In this document: positions 50,449 through 58,648 of the stretch, piece by piece
Layout of the letters: every line of letters starts with the position of its first letter
How positions within the stretch are numbered: position 1 is the first letter of the stretch
Assembly: GCF_040744945.1 (NCBI RefSeq)
Contig: NZ_CP160453.1
Coordinates: 5,890,001-5,954,000 of the forward strand
Origin: Saccharothrix sp. HUAS TT1
GTDB lineage: Bacteria > Actinomycetota > Actinomycetes > Mycobacteriales > Pseudonocardiaceae
Reading direction: 5' to 3'
DNA: 64,000 bases
Translations under genes and position numbers: made by a program
The notes under the pieces: generated by a model
What the model saw: the letters and a program-made list of their open reading frames with translations, nothing else
Told to the model about the DNA's origin: nothing
The model's database searches: none

Positions 50449-50769
50449 TCAGTCGAGGTGGAAGACCTCGGTCAGCGGCCTCATGGCCTCGTCGGGCTGC
50501 CTGCCGTCCAGCGCGGTGAAGAACTCGGCCATCTCGGCCTGCCACCGGTCGTTCACCTCGCGGTCGCGCATGCCCCGCTGGGCGGCGTCCCAGTCCGGGG
50601 TCTCCAGGTAGCCGACGAGCAGCCCGTCGTCGGCCAGGAAGAGGCTGTAGTTGCCCCAACCGGTCTCCCGCAGCCCCTCCCGCATCTCCGGCCACACCTC
50701 GCGGTGCCGCTCCCGGTACTCCTCCAGCCGCTCCGGGCGCACCCGGAGCAGGAAGCAGACACGTCGCAC
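50449..50769 (-). CDS. rhaM: L-rhamnose mutarotase
   Basis: 106 aa from GTG 50769, with GGAGG five bases upstream. Dimeric ferredoxin-like family with CFLLRVRPERLEEYRERH and the active-site region WGNYSLFLADDGLLVGYLE. Interconverts rhamnose anomers ahead of the isomerase. First gene of the rhaM-rhaI-rhaEW operon, directly after a LacI operator. Confidence 0.95.
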   Translation of the reverse strand: MRRVCFLLRVRPERLEEYRERHREVWPEMREGLRETGWGNYSLFLADDGLLVGYLETPDWDAAQRGMRDREVNDRWQAEMAEFFTALDGRQPDEAMRPLTEVFHLD

Positions 50770-50783
50770 GCCAACCTCCGGAA

Positions 50784-50795
50784 TGAAACGTTTCA
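50784..50795. promoter_or_regulatory. LacI-type operator 3 (TGAAACGTTTCA)
   Basis: A perfect 12-base palindrome 15 bases before the rhaM start, in the 70-base gap after the DUF6807 fusion gene. Best match to the shared site. Confidence 0.85.
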
Positions 50796-50839
50796 CAGCG
50801 ACGCTATTGTTGCGCCGCAACGGCTGTCAATGGTCCGGA

Positions 50840-52696
50840 CTACTTGTCCTCCCACTGCGGGACCACCGACGCGCGCACGCCGTCGTAGAACGCCACCCGC
50901 ACGGTGACCTCCCGCTCCTGCCCCGGCTTGAGCACGACGGGCTCGTCCCAGGCGAGGGCGGAGCCGATGCCCTGGTACTGGCCGACCCGCACGAACCACG
51001 GGTCGGTCGGCCCGGACAGCACCGCCGTCCACGGCCGGACCGGGTCGCCGACCACCACCGCCAGCCACGGCGCCGCCCGCCCGTTGACCTCCTCCTCGCC
51101 GACGCCGTCCGGGCTGTGCACCCGCACGTGCAGCGGGTCGAGGTCGGGCAGCCGCCAGAACCAGCCGCCGTAGCCCGCGCCCGCCCGGCCCTTGCTGCCG
51201 GGGCTGTGCAGCACCACCTCGTCCTCGGCGGTCAGCACGCTGGTCCAGGTCAGCTCCCAGCCGTCGGCCAGCGCCCGGCGCCGGACGTGCCGCCGCTCGC
51301 GCAGCAGCACGCCGCCCGCCGAGTCGCACCAGGCCAGCTCGCCGGGACCGGTCTCCTCGACCCGGCCCAGTTCCCCCGGGACGTAGCCCCGGCCGGGCTC
51401 GTAGTTGCGCCCGCCCCAGAGGTTGACCCCGTTGACGTCCGGCAGGGCCAGGCCGATGCCCCGGTGCCAGGGGTGGTCGTCCGGGTGCTCGCCGGTGACC
51501 ACGACCCCACCGAGCGTGCGCACCGGGTGCAGCGCCGGTCGCGGCACGACCAGCGGCAGCCGCACGTCGTCCCAGCCGTGCCTGGCCACCGCCGCCAGCG
51601 GCGACCACGGCACCTCCAGCTCGGCGAACGTGCGCAGCTGCTCGGCGGCCCTGGCCACCACGTGGTCCACGCCGTCGACGTCGACCCGCTTGCCGTTGCG
51701 GCGCAGCCACGCCGGGTCGATCGGGGTCGGGTCGGGCGCGTTGCGCACCTCCTCCAGCACCCTGGTGAACGCCCCGGCCCGGTCGAGCGGCGAGTTCAGC
51801 GGCACGGAGGGGTCGGCGAGGTGGTCCAGCAGGTTGCGCAGCGGCGAGTCGTGCCGGTAGCGCTCCTCGATGCCGTCGATGACCAGCCGGTGCTCGGTGT
51901 AGTGCAGCTCGGCGCGGCCGCGGCTGCCGTGCACGACCAGCACCGGCTCCCGGGCGACCTCGGCGCACAGCGTCACCGCGACCACGACGACCGTGCCGTT
52001 GCGGGTGCGCAACCGCAGGCAGGACGTGTCGTCGGCCTCGATGTCGCGGGAGCGCAGCAGCTCCAGCTCGATGTCGTCGACGTCGTCCACGCCGGTGCTG
52101 CCGTCCAGCGCCAGCGCGATCGCGAGGCCGTGCGCGAACGGGTTGGTCAGCGCGCCGTCGACCACCGGCACGCCGTCGAGCGTGCGGCGGCCCGCCCAGG
52201 GCGCGCGGGAGTAGTAGCTGTCGTCGCGCGACCACGTGCCGCGCACGCCGATGCCCCGGACCTCGCCCAGCGCGCCCGACCGCACCAGAGCGGCCAGCCG
52301 GTGCACCGCGTGCGAGCCCAGGCCCTGGAAGCCGACCTGGACCACCCCTCCCCCGGGACGACCGGCCCGGTCGACCAGGTCCCGCCAGTCGGCCAGCGTC
52401 GGCGTCGGCGGTTTCTCCAGCAGCAGGTGCGCGCCCGCGTCCAGGACCTGGTGCGCCAACGGCACGTGGGTGTGCATCGGCGTGGAGACGATGCCGATGT
52501 CCGCGTCCCGCACCAGCGACGGCAGGTCGGCGGACACGGGCCGGTCACCGATGAGCCGCCGCGCCTCGGCGTCGAGCGGGGCGACCTCGCAGACGCCGGT
52601 GAGCCGCGCCCGGCCGGCAGCCTCCAGGGCGGCGATCTCCCGCAGGTACAGGCGCCCGTACCCGGACGCGCCGGCCAGCACCACCCGGGGCGTCAC
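50840..52696 (-). CDS. Gfo/Idh/MocA oxidoreductase fused to a DUF6807 (PmoA-like) domain
   Basis: 618 aa from GTG 52696. Residues 1-330: Rossmann-fold dinucleotide domain starting VVLAGASGYGRLYLREI, with the LLLEKPPT motif and C-terminal sugar-binding region. Residues 340-615: DUF6807 domain (HPWHRGIGLALPDVNGVNLWGG, WTSVLTAEDEVVLHSPGSKG, DPWFVRVGQYQGIGSALAWDEP). Gfo/Idh/MocA enzymes oxidise sugars or sugar acids. Here it is probably a side step in rhamnogalacturonan sugar use. The two halves are usually separate genes; the fusion is notable. Confidence 0.85.
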   Translation of the reverse strand: MTPRVVLAGASGYGRLYLREIAALEAAGRARLTGVCEVAPLDAEARRLIGDRPVSADLPSLVRDADIGIVSTPMHTHVPLAHQVLDAGAHLLLEKPPTPTLADWRDLVDRAGRPGGGVVQVGFQGLGSHAVHRLAALVRSGALGEVRGIGVRGTWSRDDSYYSRAPWAGRRTLDGVPVVDGALTNPFAHGLAIALALDGSTGVDDVDDIELELLRSRDIEADDTSCLRLRTRNGTVVVVAVTLCAEVAREPVLVVHGSRGRAELHYTEHRLVIDGIEERYRHDSPLRNLLDHLADPSVPLNSPLDRAGAFTRVLEEVRNAPDPTPIDPAWLRRNGKRVDVDGVDHVVARAAEQLRTFAELEVPWSPLAAVARHGWDDVRLPLVVPRPALHPVRTLGGVVVTGEHPDDHPWHRGIGLALPDVNGVNLWGGRNYEPGRGYVPGELGRVEETGPGELAWCDSAGGVLLRERRHVRRRALADGWELTWTSVLTAEDEVVLHSPGSKGRAGAGYGGWFWRLPDLDPLHVRVHSPDGVGEEEVNGRAAPWLAVVVGDPVRPWTAVLSGPTDPWFVRVGQYQGIGSALAWDEPVVLKPGQEREVTVRVAFYDGVRASVVPQWEDK

Positions 52697-52778
52697 CGGC
52701 GCCCCACCGGCGGGCCGGGCGCCAACGGGCGCGTCCCAGCGCTCATCCCTTGCCGCATCTCATCCCCTCGGCGCCGAG

Positions 52779-52792
52779 TTGAATCGGTTCAA
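52779..52792. promoter_or_regulatory. LacI-type operator 4 (TTGAATCGGTTCAA)
   Basis: Fourteen-base palindrome (two-base centre) 83 bases upstream of the oxidoreductase-DUF6807 gene, in the divergent region with the second lyase. Confidence 0.75.
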
Positions 52793-52876
52793 TCAACCTA
52801 GGTGAGCCCCGGCACGGCGTCAAGGCTCGTGTCCGCCCACCACGACCACGGCGAAGTCAACCCTTGCGGATCGGTT

Positions 52877-52888
52877 TGAAACGGTTCA
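52877..52888. promoter_or_regulatory. LacI-type operator 5 (TGAAACGGTTCA)
   Basis: 55 bases upstream of the second PL11 lyase; 97 bases from operator 4, so a looped repressor covering both promoters is possible. Confidence 0.75.
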
Positions 52889-52942
52889 TCGTGTGGCACC
52901 GTCACGCACCTCGCGCACCGTCGCGCCCCTTGGAGGCAGTCG

Positions 52943-55198
52943 ATGACCCGCGTCCGGCCCCTGTTCGCCGTCCTGGCGGCACTAGCGCTCGCCCTGTCCA
53001 CATCACCGGCCGGCGGCGCCTCGCCCGCCGGCCCGCGCCTGGAGCGCCTCGACCGCGGCCTGGCCGCGGCGCGCACCGACGGCGGGGTGTTCCTGAGCTG
53101 GCGGCTGCTGCGCCACGAGGTCACCGGGCACACCGCCACCGGCCTGGCCGGTCCGGCGTTCGCGGTCTACCGCGACGGCCGCCGGATCGCCACGGTCACC
53201 GACAGCACCAACTACCTCGACCCGCAGGGCGGCTCGCAATACCGGGTGGCGCCGGTCGTCCGCGGCAGGCAGGGCGCGTTGAGCGACCCCGTGTCGCCGT
53301 GGTCGGGAGGGTCCTACGACCTGCCGCTGCGCAAGCCCGCGGACGGCGTGACCCCGGCCGGCGAGGCGTACACGTACTCGGCCAACGACGTCAGCGTCGG
53401 CGACGTGGACGGCGACGGCGGCTACGAGTACGTGGTCAAGTGGGACCCGTCCAACAGCAAGGACGTCTCGCAGGTCGGCTACACCGGGCCGACCTACATC
53501 GACACCTACCGGTTCGACGGCACCCTGCTGCACCGCGTGGACCTGGGCGTGAACATCCGCTCCGGCGCGCACTACACGCAGTTCCTGGTCTACGACTTCG
53601 ACGGCGACGGCCGGTCGGAGATGATGCTGAAGACCGCGCCCGGCACCAAGGTGACGTCCTACGACCGGCGCGGGCAGGCCGTGTCGGAGCGGTACATCAC
53701 GATGCCGCGCGAGGACGTGCGGGCGGGTTACTCGAACCGCGACGACTACCGGCTCAGCGCCGCGGGCTACTACGAGCGCCTGGTGGCGGTGTTCCGCGGC
53801 TGGCACGCGCACCCCGAGGTGGTCGCCGGGCGCTGGCCCGCGACGCTGGAGCAGGCGTTCGGCATCGAGCCGCGCCACACCTACCCGTTGTCCGACGCCG
53901 ACGCCCGCGCGCTGGCCGACCACTTCGTCGACGTGTACGCGCCGAGCCGCAGCTCCCGCAACAACCTCCGGGCGTTCGCCGGGTTCGTGCTCGACGGCCC
54001 GGAGTACCTGACCGTGTTCGACGGCAGGTCCGGCCGCGAGCTGGAGACCGTGCGGTACGAGCCGGGCAGGCACGACGACGGGCTCATGTGGGGCGACTAC
54101 GCGCTGGGCCGCATCGAGCCGGGCAACCGGGTTGACCGGTTCCTGGCCGGGGTCGCGTACCTGGACGGGAAGCGGCCGTCGGCGGTGTTCGCCCGCGGCT
54201 ACTACACGCGCGCCACCCTGGCGGCGTACCGGTGGAACGGGCGCGAGCTGGTCAAGGACTGGTTCGTGGACAGCGGCTGGGTGCCGATGACCAACCCGTT
54301 CAACTTCCCCGTGCACGGCAAGGACGGCACGTCGCCGGAGTGGGGCTCGCTGGCCACGCAGGGCGCGCACTCGCTGAGCGCGGCGGACGTGGACGGCGAC
54401 GGCAAGCAGGAGGTCGTGTACGGGGCCTCGACCATCGACCACGACGGTTCCCTGCTGTACAGCTCGAAGGGCGTCATGCCGGAGGGCAGCGCGAACCCGG
54501 GCGCGGTGGAACGGCTCGGGCACGGCGACGCGCTGCACGTCACCGACATCGACCCGGCCCGGCCGGGGCTGGAGATCCACATGGTGCACGAGGGCGGGCG
54601 GTCCGCGCCCTACGGCTACACGTTGCGCGACGCCGCCACGGGCGAGGTCGTCTACGGCGCGTACACCGGCGTGGACACCGGGCGCGGGATGGTCGGCGAC
54701 GTGCTGCCGGACGAGCCGGGCCTGGAGACGTGGGCGTCGGTGCCGGGCGGTTCGGGCGCGGTCGGCCTGTGGTCGGCCGACGGGCGCCCGCTGTCCGCGT
54801 CGATCCCGGGCACCAACGCGAGCATCCGGTGGGCGGCGGACCTGACCACGCAGATCGTGGACGGCGCGCAGGACGTGACACCGACGATCAAGGACTGGCG
54901 GCGCGGGACGCTGCTCACCGCGGGGGGAACCCGGACCAACAACGGCACGAAGGGCAACCCTTCGCTGGTGGCCGACGTGCTGGGCGACTGGCGCGAGGAG
55001 CTGGTGGTGCGCACGGCGGACAGCTCGGCGTTGCGCGTGCACCTGAGCACCGAGGTCACCGGGCACAAGCTCTACACGCTGATGCACGACCCGCAGTACC
55101 GGGTGGACGTGGCGCGGCAGCAGACGACCTACAACCAGCCCGCCTACACCGGCTTCCACCTCGCTTCGGACGTCGATTGGGCGGAGGTGCCGCGTTAG
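52943..55198 (+). CDS. Secreted rhamnogalacturonan lyase (PL11), second paralogue
   Basis: 751 aa from ATG 52943, with TGGAGG upstream. Signal peptide residues 1-27, then the PL11 propeller with Ca-binding DVDGDGGYE, DFDGDGRSE and DVDGDGKQE motifs. It lacks a carbohydrate-binding module. An insert of about 110 residues (about 235-345, with YYERLVAVFRGW) separates it from the CBM2 paralogue, so it belongs to a different PL11 subgroup. It probably trims soluble rhamnogalacturonan fragments. Controlled by operator 5. Confidence 0.9.
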   Translation: MTRVRPLFAVLAALALALSTSPAGGASPAGPRLERLDRGLAAARTDGGVFLSWRLLRHEVTGHTATGLAGPAFAVYRDGRRIATVTDSTNYLDPQGGSQYRVAPVVRGRQGALSDPVSPWSGGSYDLPLRKPADGVTPAGEAYTYSANDVSVGDVDGDGGYEYVVKWDPSNSKDVSQVGYTGPTYIDTYRFDGTLLHRVDLGVNIRSGAHYTQFLVYDFDGDGRSEMMLKTAPGTKVTSYDRRGQAVSERYITMPREDVRAGYSNRDDYRLSAAGYYERLVAVFRGWHAHPEVVAGRWPATLEQAFGIEPRHTYPLSDADARALADHFVDVYAPSRSSRNNLRAFAGFVLDGPEYLTVFDGRSGRELETVRYEPGRHDDGLMWGDYALGRIEPGNRVDRFLAGVAYLDGKRPSAVFARGYYTRATLAAYRWNGRELVKDWFVDSGWVPMTNPFNFPVHGKDGTSPEWGSLATQGAHSLSAADVDGDGKQEVVYGASTIDHDGSLLYSSKGVMPEGSANPGAVERLGHGDALHVTDIDPARPGLEIHMVHEGGRSAPYGYTLRDAATGEVVYGAYTGVDTGRGMVGDVLPDEPGLETWASVPGGSGAVGLWSADGRPLSASIPGTNASIRWAADLTTQIVDGAQDVTPTIKDWRRGTLLTAGGTRTNNGTKGNPSLVADVLGDWREELVVRTADSSALRVHLSTEVTGHKLYTLMHDPQYRVDVARQQTTYNQPAYTGFHLASDVDWAEVPR

Positions 55199-55207
55199 GG
55201 TTCGCGG

Positions 55208-55909
55208 GTGATCACGATCGCTGTGGCCCAGCCGCGCTGCACCTCCTACGACGTGGCCGCCAACGCGGCGGCGCACGCGGCGGCGGTGCGCGCGGCGGGC
55301 GCGCGGGTGGTGGCGTTCCCCGAGCTGTCGTTGACCGGGTACCACCTGGACGCGCCGACGCCGCCGCGGGACCTGCTGGAACCGCTGGTGGCGGCGTGCG
55401 GCGAGACCGGGACCGTGGCGTTCGCGGGCGCGCCGGTCGAGGGCCGGCACATCGGCGTGCTGGAGGTGTCCGGCGCGGGTGTGCGGGTGGCGTACCGGAA
55501 GGTGTGGCTGGGCGACGCCGAGGCGGTGCGCTTCCGGCCCGGTCCGGGGCCCGCCGTGGTCGAGGTGGACGGGGTGCGGCTGGGGTTGGCCGTGTGCCGG
55601 GACATCGCCGTGCCGCGGCACGCGGCGGACGCGGTGGCGGCGGGCGTCGACGTCTACGTGGCCGGGACCGTGAAGCACGTGTGGGAGGCGGACCACCAGC
55701 ACGAGCTCGTCCGGCGGATCGCGGTCGACCACGGCGTCTGGGTGGCGCTGGCGAGCTTCGCCGGGCGGACGGGCGAGGGGTACGAGTCGACGGCGGGCCG
55801 GTCGGCGGTGCTGGACCCGTCCGGCGCGGTGGTCGCCGTCGCCGACGGCGCGGCCGGTTCCCTGGCGCGGGCGGAGGTCCCGGCGACCGCCGCGGGTGGC
55901 GGGGCATGA
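55208..55909 (+). CDS. Carbon-nitrogen hydrolase (nitrilase superfamily)
   Basis: 233 aa from GTG 55208. The Glu-Lys-Cys triad is visible: FPELSLTGY, YRKVWL and LAVCRDIAVP. It is somewhat short for the family. It would hydrolyse an amide or nitrile of unknown identity. It overlaps the DUF4231 gene by four bases. Confidence 0.9.
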   Translation: MITIAVAQPRCTSYDVAANAAAHAAAVRAAGARVVAFPELSLTGYHLDAPTPPRDLLEPLVAACGETGTVAFAGAPVEGRHIGVLEVSGAGVRVAYRKVWLGDAEAVRFRPGPGPAVVEVDGVRLGLAVCRDIAVPRHAADAVAAGVDVYVAGTVKHVWEADHQHELVRRIAVDHGVWVALASFAGRTGEGYESTAGRSAVLDPSGAVVAVADGAAGSLARAEVPATAAGGGA

Positions 55910-56769
55910 CCGACGCCGACCTGCCCGGCGCCTTCCACGACGCCGAGGACGCGTCGGCGCGCGGTCAGCGGTTGACGCTGGCGTGGAGCCGGATCCGGTT
56001 GATCAGCGCCGTGGTGGCGGCCATCGGCGGCGCCGTGACGTGGAAGGTCGCCGGTGACGCCGCCGTGGGTGGCGCGCTGGCGATGGTGGGCTTCTCGGTG
56101 GCGCTGGTGGTGGAGGTGCTGCTGTGGACGCAGCAGCCGGAGCGCGACTGGTACGCCGGGCGCGCGGTCGCCGAGTCGGTCAAGTCGCTGTCCTGGCGGT
56201 ACGCGGTGGCCGGCGCGCCGTTCCCGGCCGACGTGGCGCGGGCGGAGGCGTCGTTCCGGCAGCGGGTGGCCGAGGTCCTGGCGCAGGGTGAGCAGCGGCT
56301 GCCGCTGGAGGGCGACCCGTCCGCCACGCCCGCGATGACGGCGTTGCGGGCGGCGTCGTTCGAGCGGCGGAAGGCCGGGTACCTGGAGGACCGGCTCCGG
56401 CGGCAGCAGGACTGGTACGCGGACCGGGCCAGGCGCAGCCGGGTGTGGGCGCTGCGGTGGCGCAGCGCGTTGATCGTCGGCGAGGTGCTGGCGATCGGGC
56501 TGGCCGGGGTGCGGGCGTTCGGCGGGTGGGACGCGGACCTGTCGGGCGTGCTCGCGGCGGTCGTGGCGAGCGGCGCGGCGTGGCTCGGCACGCGGCGGCA
56601 CTCCGCGCTGGCCACCGGTTACTCGCTGGCGGCGCGCGAGTTGGTGCTGGTGCGGGTAGGACTGGTGGACGCGGACGAGGTGGAGTGGGCCGACGCGGTG
56701 GCGGAGGCCGAGGAGTCGATCAGCCGCGAGCACCGGATGTGGCTCGCGTCCCGACCGGTGGAGAGCTGA
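55906..56769 (+). CDS. DUF4231 (SLATT-type) membrane protein
   Basis: 287 aa from ATG 55906. Two hydrophobic pairs (residues 31-50 and 55-73; about 187-205 and 212-232) surround a helical cytoplasmic region with many Arg (RRKAGYLEDRLRRQQDWYADRARRSR). This is the DUF4231 pattern; SLATT domains occur in membrane effectors of bacterial conflict systems. It lies between a nitrilase and an SDR gene with overlapping ends. Confidence 0.7.
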   Translation: MTDADLPGAFHDAEDASARGQRLTLAWSRIRLISAVVAAIGGAVTWKVAGDAAVGGALAMVGFSVALVVEVLLWTQQPERDWYAGRAVAESVKSLSWRYAVAGAPFPADVARAEASFRQRVAEVLAQGEQRLPLEGDPSATPAMTALRAASFERRKAGYLEDRLRRQQDWYADRARRSRVWALRWRSALIVGEVLAIGLAGVRAFGGWDADLSGVLAAVVASGAAWLGTRRHSALATGYSLAARELVLVRVGLVDADEVEWADAVAEAEESISREHRMWLASRPVES

Positions 56770-57551
56770 TGGTGGACGTCGCGGTGGTGACCGGCGCGGC
56801 GCGCGGGTTCGGGCTGGAGATCGCCCGCCGGCTGCGCGGGCGCGGGTACGAGGTGGTGCTGACCGATGTCGACGCCGGGGTGGCGGAGGCCGCCCGGCTG
56901 GTCGGCGGGCACGGGGTGGTGGCCGACGTGCGCGACCCGGCGGCGCACCGGGCGGTGGCGGAGCGGGCGGCGGCGCTCGGGCGGCTGTCGGTGTGGGTCA
57001 ACAACGCCGGGGTGGTGCTCACCGGTCAGCCGTGGGAGCACGGTGACGACGTGGTGCGGCGGACGGTCGAGGTGAACCTGCTGGGGGTGGTGTTCGGCTG
57101 CCGGGTGGCGGTCGAGGCGATGCGGGTGGGAGGCGGGCGCATCCTGAACATCGCGTCGATGTCGGCGTTCGGCCCGGTGCCGGGGCTCGCGGTGTACGCG
57201 GCGACCAAGGCGGGGGTGGTGAACTTCGGGCTGAGCCTGGAGGGCGACCTGCGGCGGGCCGGTGTGCCGGTGCGGGTGCTCACCTGCTGCCCGGACGCGG
57301 CGGACACCGGGCTGGTGCGCTCGGTCCGCGACGACCCGGCGTCGGCGATCCTGTTCTCCGGCGGTCGGCTGCTGTCGGCGGCGGAGGTGGCCGATCGGGC
57401 GGTGGCGATGCTGGACGGCCGCCGGTTGGTCCGCGCGGTGCCGGGCCACCGGGCGGGGATGGCGCGGGTCGGCGCGGTGGCGCCCGCGGTGGGGTTGCGG
57501 GTGCTGGACCTGATGCGCCGGTGGGGTGATCGGCGGCGAGTGGGCCGGTGA
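56769..57551 (+). CDS. Short-chain dehydrogenase/reductase
   Basis: 260 aa from ATG 56769 (TGATG junction, one shared base). Classical SDR motifs: TGAARGFGLE at residue 9, NNAG, and the active-site YAATK with an upstream Ser (NIASMSAFG). Substrate unknown. Third member of the coupled trio. Confidence 0.9.
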   Translation: MVDVAVVTGAARGFGLEIARRLRGRGYEVVLTDVDAGVAEAARLVGGHGVVADVRDPAAHRAVAERAAALGRLSVWVNNAGVVLTGQPWEHGDDVVRRTVEVNLLGVVFGCRVAVEAMRVGGGRILNIASMSAFGPVPGLAVYAATKAGVVNFGLSLEGDLRRAGVPVRVLTCCPDAADTGLVRSVRDDPASAILFSGGRLLSAAEVADRAVAMLDGRRLVRAVPGHRAGMARVGAVAPAVGLRVLDLMRRWGDRRRVGR

Positions 57552-57861
57552 TCAGCGGGCCGGCCAGGAGGTCGGCTCGGCCGTGTTGGCGACGTGGGCG
57601 GCGGTGCTGATGACCTGCGGGCGGTCGGTCGGGGTGTACGGCGGTTCCGCCGGTGGGGTTCGGGGGTCGTAGGGCGAGGGTTCGCGGGGAGAAGTGGACG
57701 AACTGGGCGCGGTGGCGCCCAGTTCGACGAACGTGGGGTGCGTCCGGCCGGCCGGCAGCGGGTTGTCGCCGATCTGGTCCTCGGTGAGCCGGCAGGTCTC
57801 CAGCCACGCGATGGCCTCCGGCCCGGGCCAGGTAGGCCCGGCGCGGCGTCGCGGAAGTCAA
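57552..57861 (-). pseudogene. Possible frameshifted remnant of a small gene
   Basis: The minus strand is open for about 100 codons, ending at the stop 57552-57554, and reads as protein-like sequence (EAIAWLETCRLTEDQIGD, PAGRTHPTFVELGA) with a disordered tail. The N-terminal part (TSATPRRAYLARA) lies in another frame at 57830-57861, so a single frameshift would join them. There is no good start or ribosome site. The rest of the gap (57862-58033) shows nothing. Confidence 0.3.
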
Positions 57862-58033
57862 TAGCCGATCACAGGCGTGAACCGAGCGGTGCTCACTTTG
57901 TCCACAGTGGAATAAATGCGCGATCTTCTACGTCACCCGACCGATGTTTCCGCATTGATGCGGCCTCATCGTGGGTGCATCGCACCGATGTCCGCACGAC
58001 GACCTGTGCGGCCTGACCGAAAGGTGCACCCCG

Positions 58034-58648
58034 ATGATCCCTTCAGTCCCCGCCGCGCACGCGGACGAGGCAGGAGCCCGCGCCGAGACCATGGCCAGGT
58101 TCCTGCGCGACGTACCCGTCCCCTTCACCCGCGTGCTGTCCCTGTGGGTGGGCTACCGCCTGCGCCGCGACCCCCGGCAACCCGACACCCGGCACCACCT
58201 CACCCCGCGCCAGGCCCACCTGCTCGGCCTCCCCCCGAACACCGCCGTGACCCGCCGCGAGGGCTACCTGGTGCCCCACCTCGGCGACAACGGCCCCCGC
58301 CTCGCCGCCATCACCGCGCTGGTGCACCAGCGCGGCCTCGAACTGGACGAACCCGGGCGCGACGAGCTGGCCCGCGGCTACACCCCGCTCGGCATGCTGG
58401 TCACCGGGGCGCGCCGGGCCACCCACTACGCCACCACCAGCCGGGCGCCCGACGACCCCGACTTCGCCGACCCGCTGCCCGACGACCCCGACGACGTGCC
58501 CGCCCTGTGGTGCCAGGCGACCCTGCTCAGCGCGGGCAGACCCGTGGCGCTGGTCCGCGAGACCGTCTACCGGGTCGCGTTCACCGGCCGCCGACCACCC
58601 GACCTCACCGCGTACCTGACCCCGGCGCCACCCCGCCTGGTGTCCTGA
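58034..58648 (+). CDS. Conserved-type hypothetical protein (possibly chorismate-lyase-like fold)
   Basis: 204 aa from ATG 58034, after GAAAGG. A helical N-terminus (TMARFLRDVPVPFTRVLSLWVG) is followed by a beta-rich half (GYTPLGMLVTGARRATHYATTS, ALWCQATLLSAGRPVALVRETVYRVAF) that loosely resembles UbiC/DUF98-like chorismate lyases. The catalytic residues cannot be confirmed. It shares one base with the MFS transporter gene. Confidence 0.5.
   Translation: MIPSVPAAHADEAGARAETMARFLRDVPVPFTRVLSLWVGYRLRRDPRQPDTRHHLTPRQAHLLGLPPNTAVTRREGYLVPHLGDNGPRLAAITALVHQRGLELDEPGRDELARGYTPLGMLVTGARRATHYATTSRAPDDPDFADPLPDDPDDVPALWCQATLLSAGRPVALVRETVYRVAFTGRRPPDLTAYLTPAPPRLVS

Noticed and set aside
53003..55732. 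Minus-strand 909-codon frame opposite the second PL11 lyase
   Set aside because: Low-complexity Arg/Val/His-rich product and no start context; the + strand lyase and nitrilase are clear.
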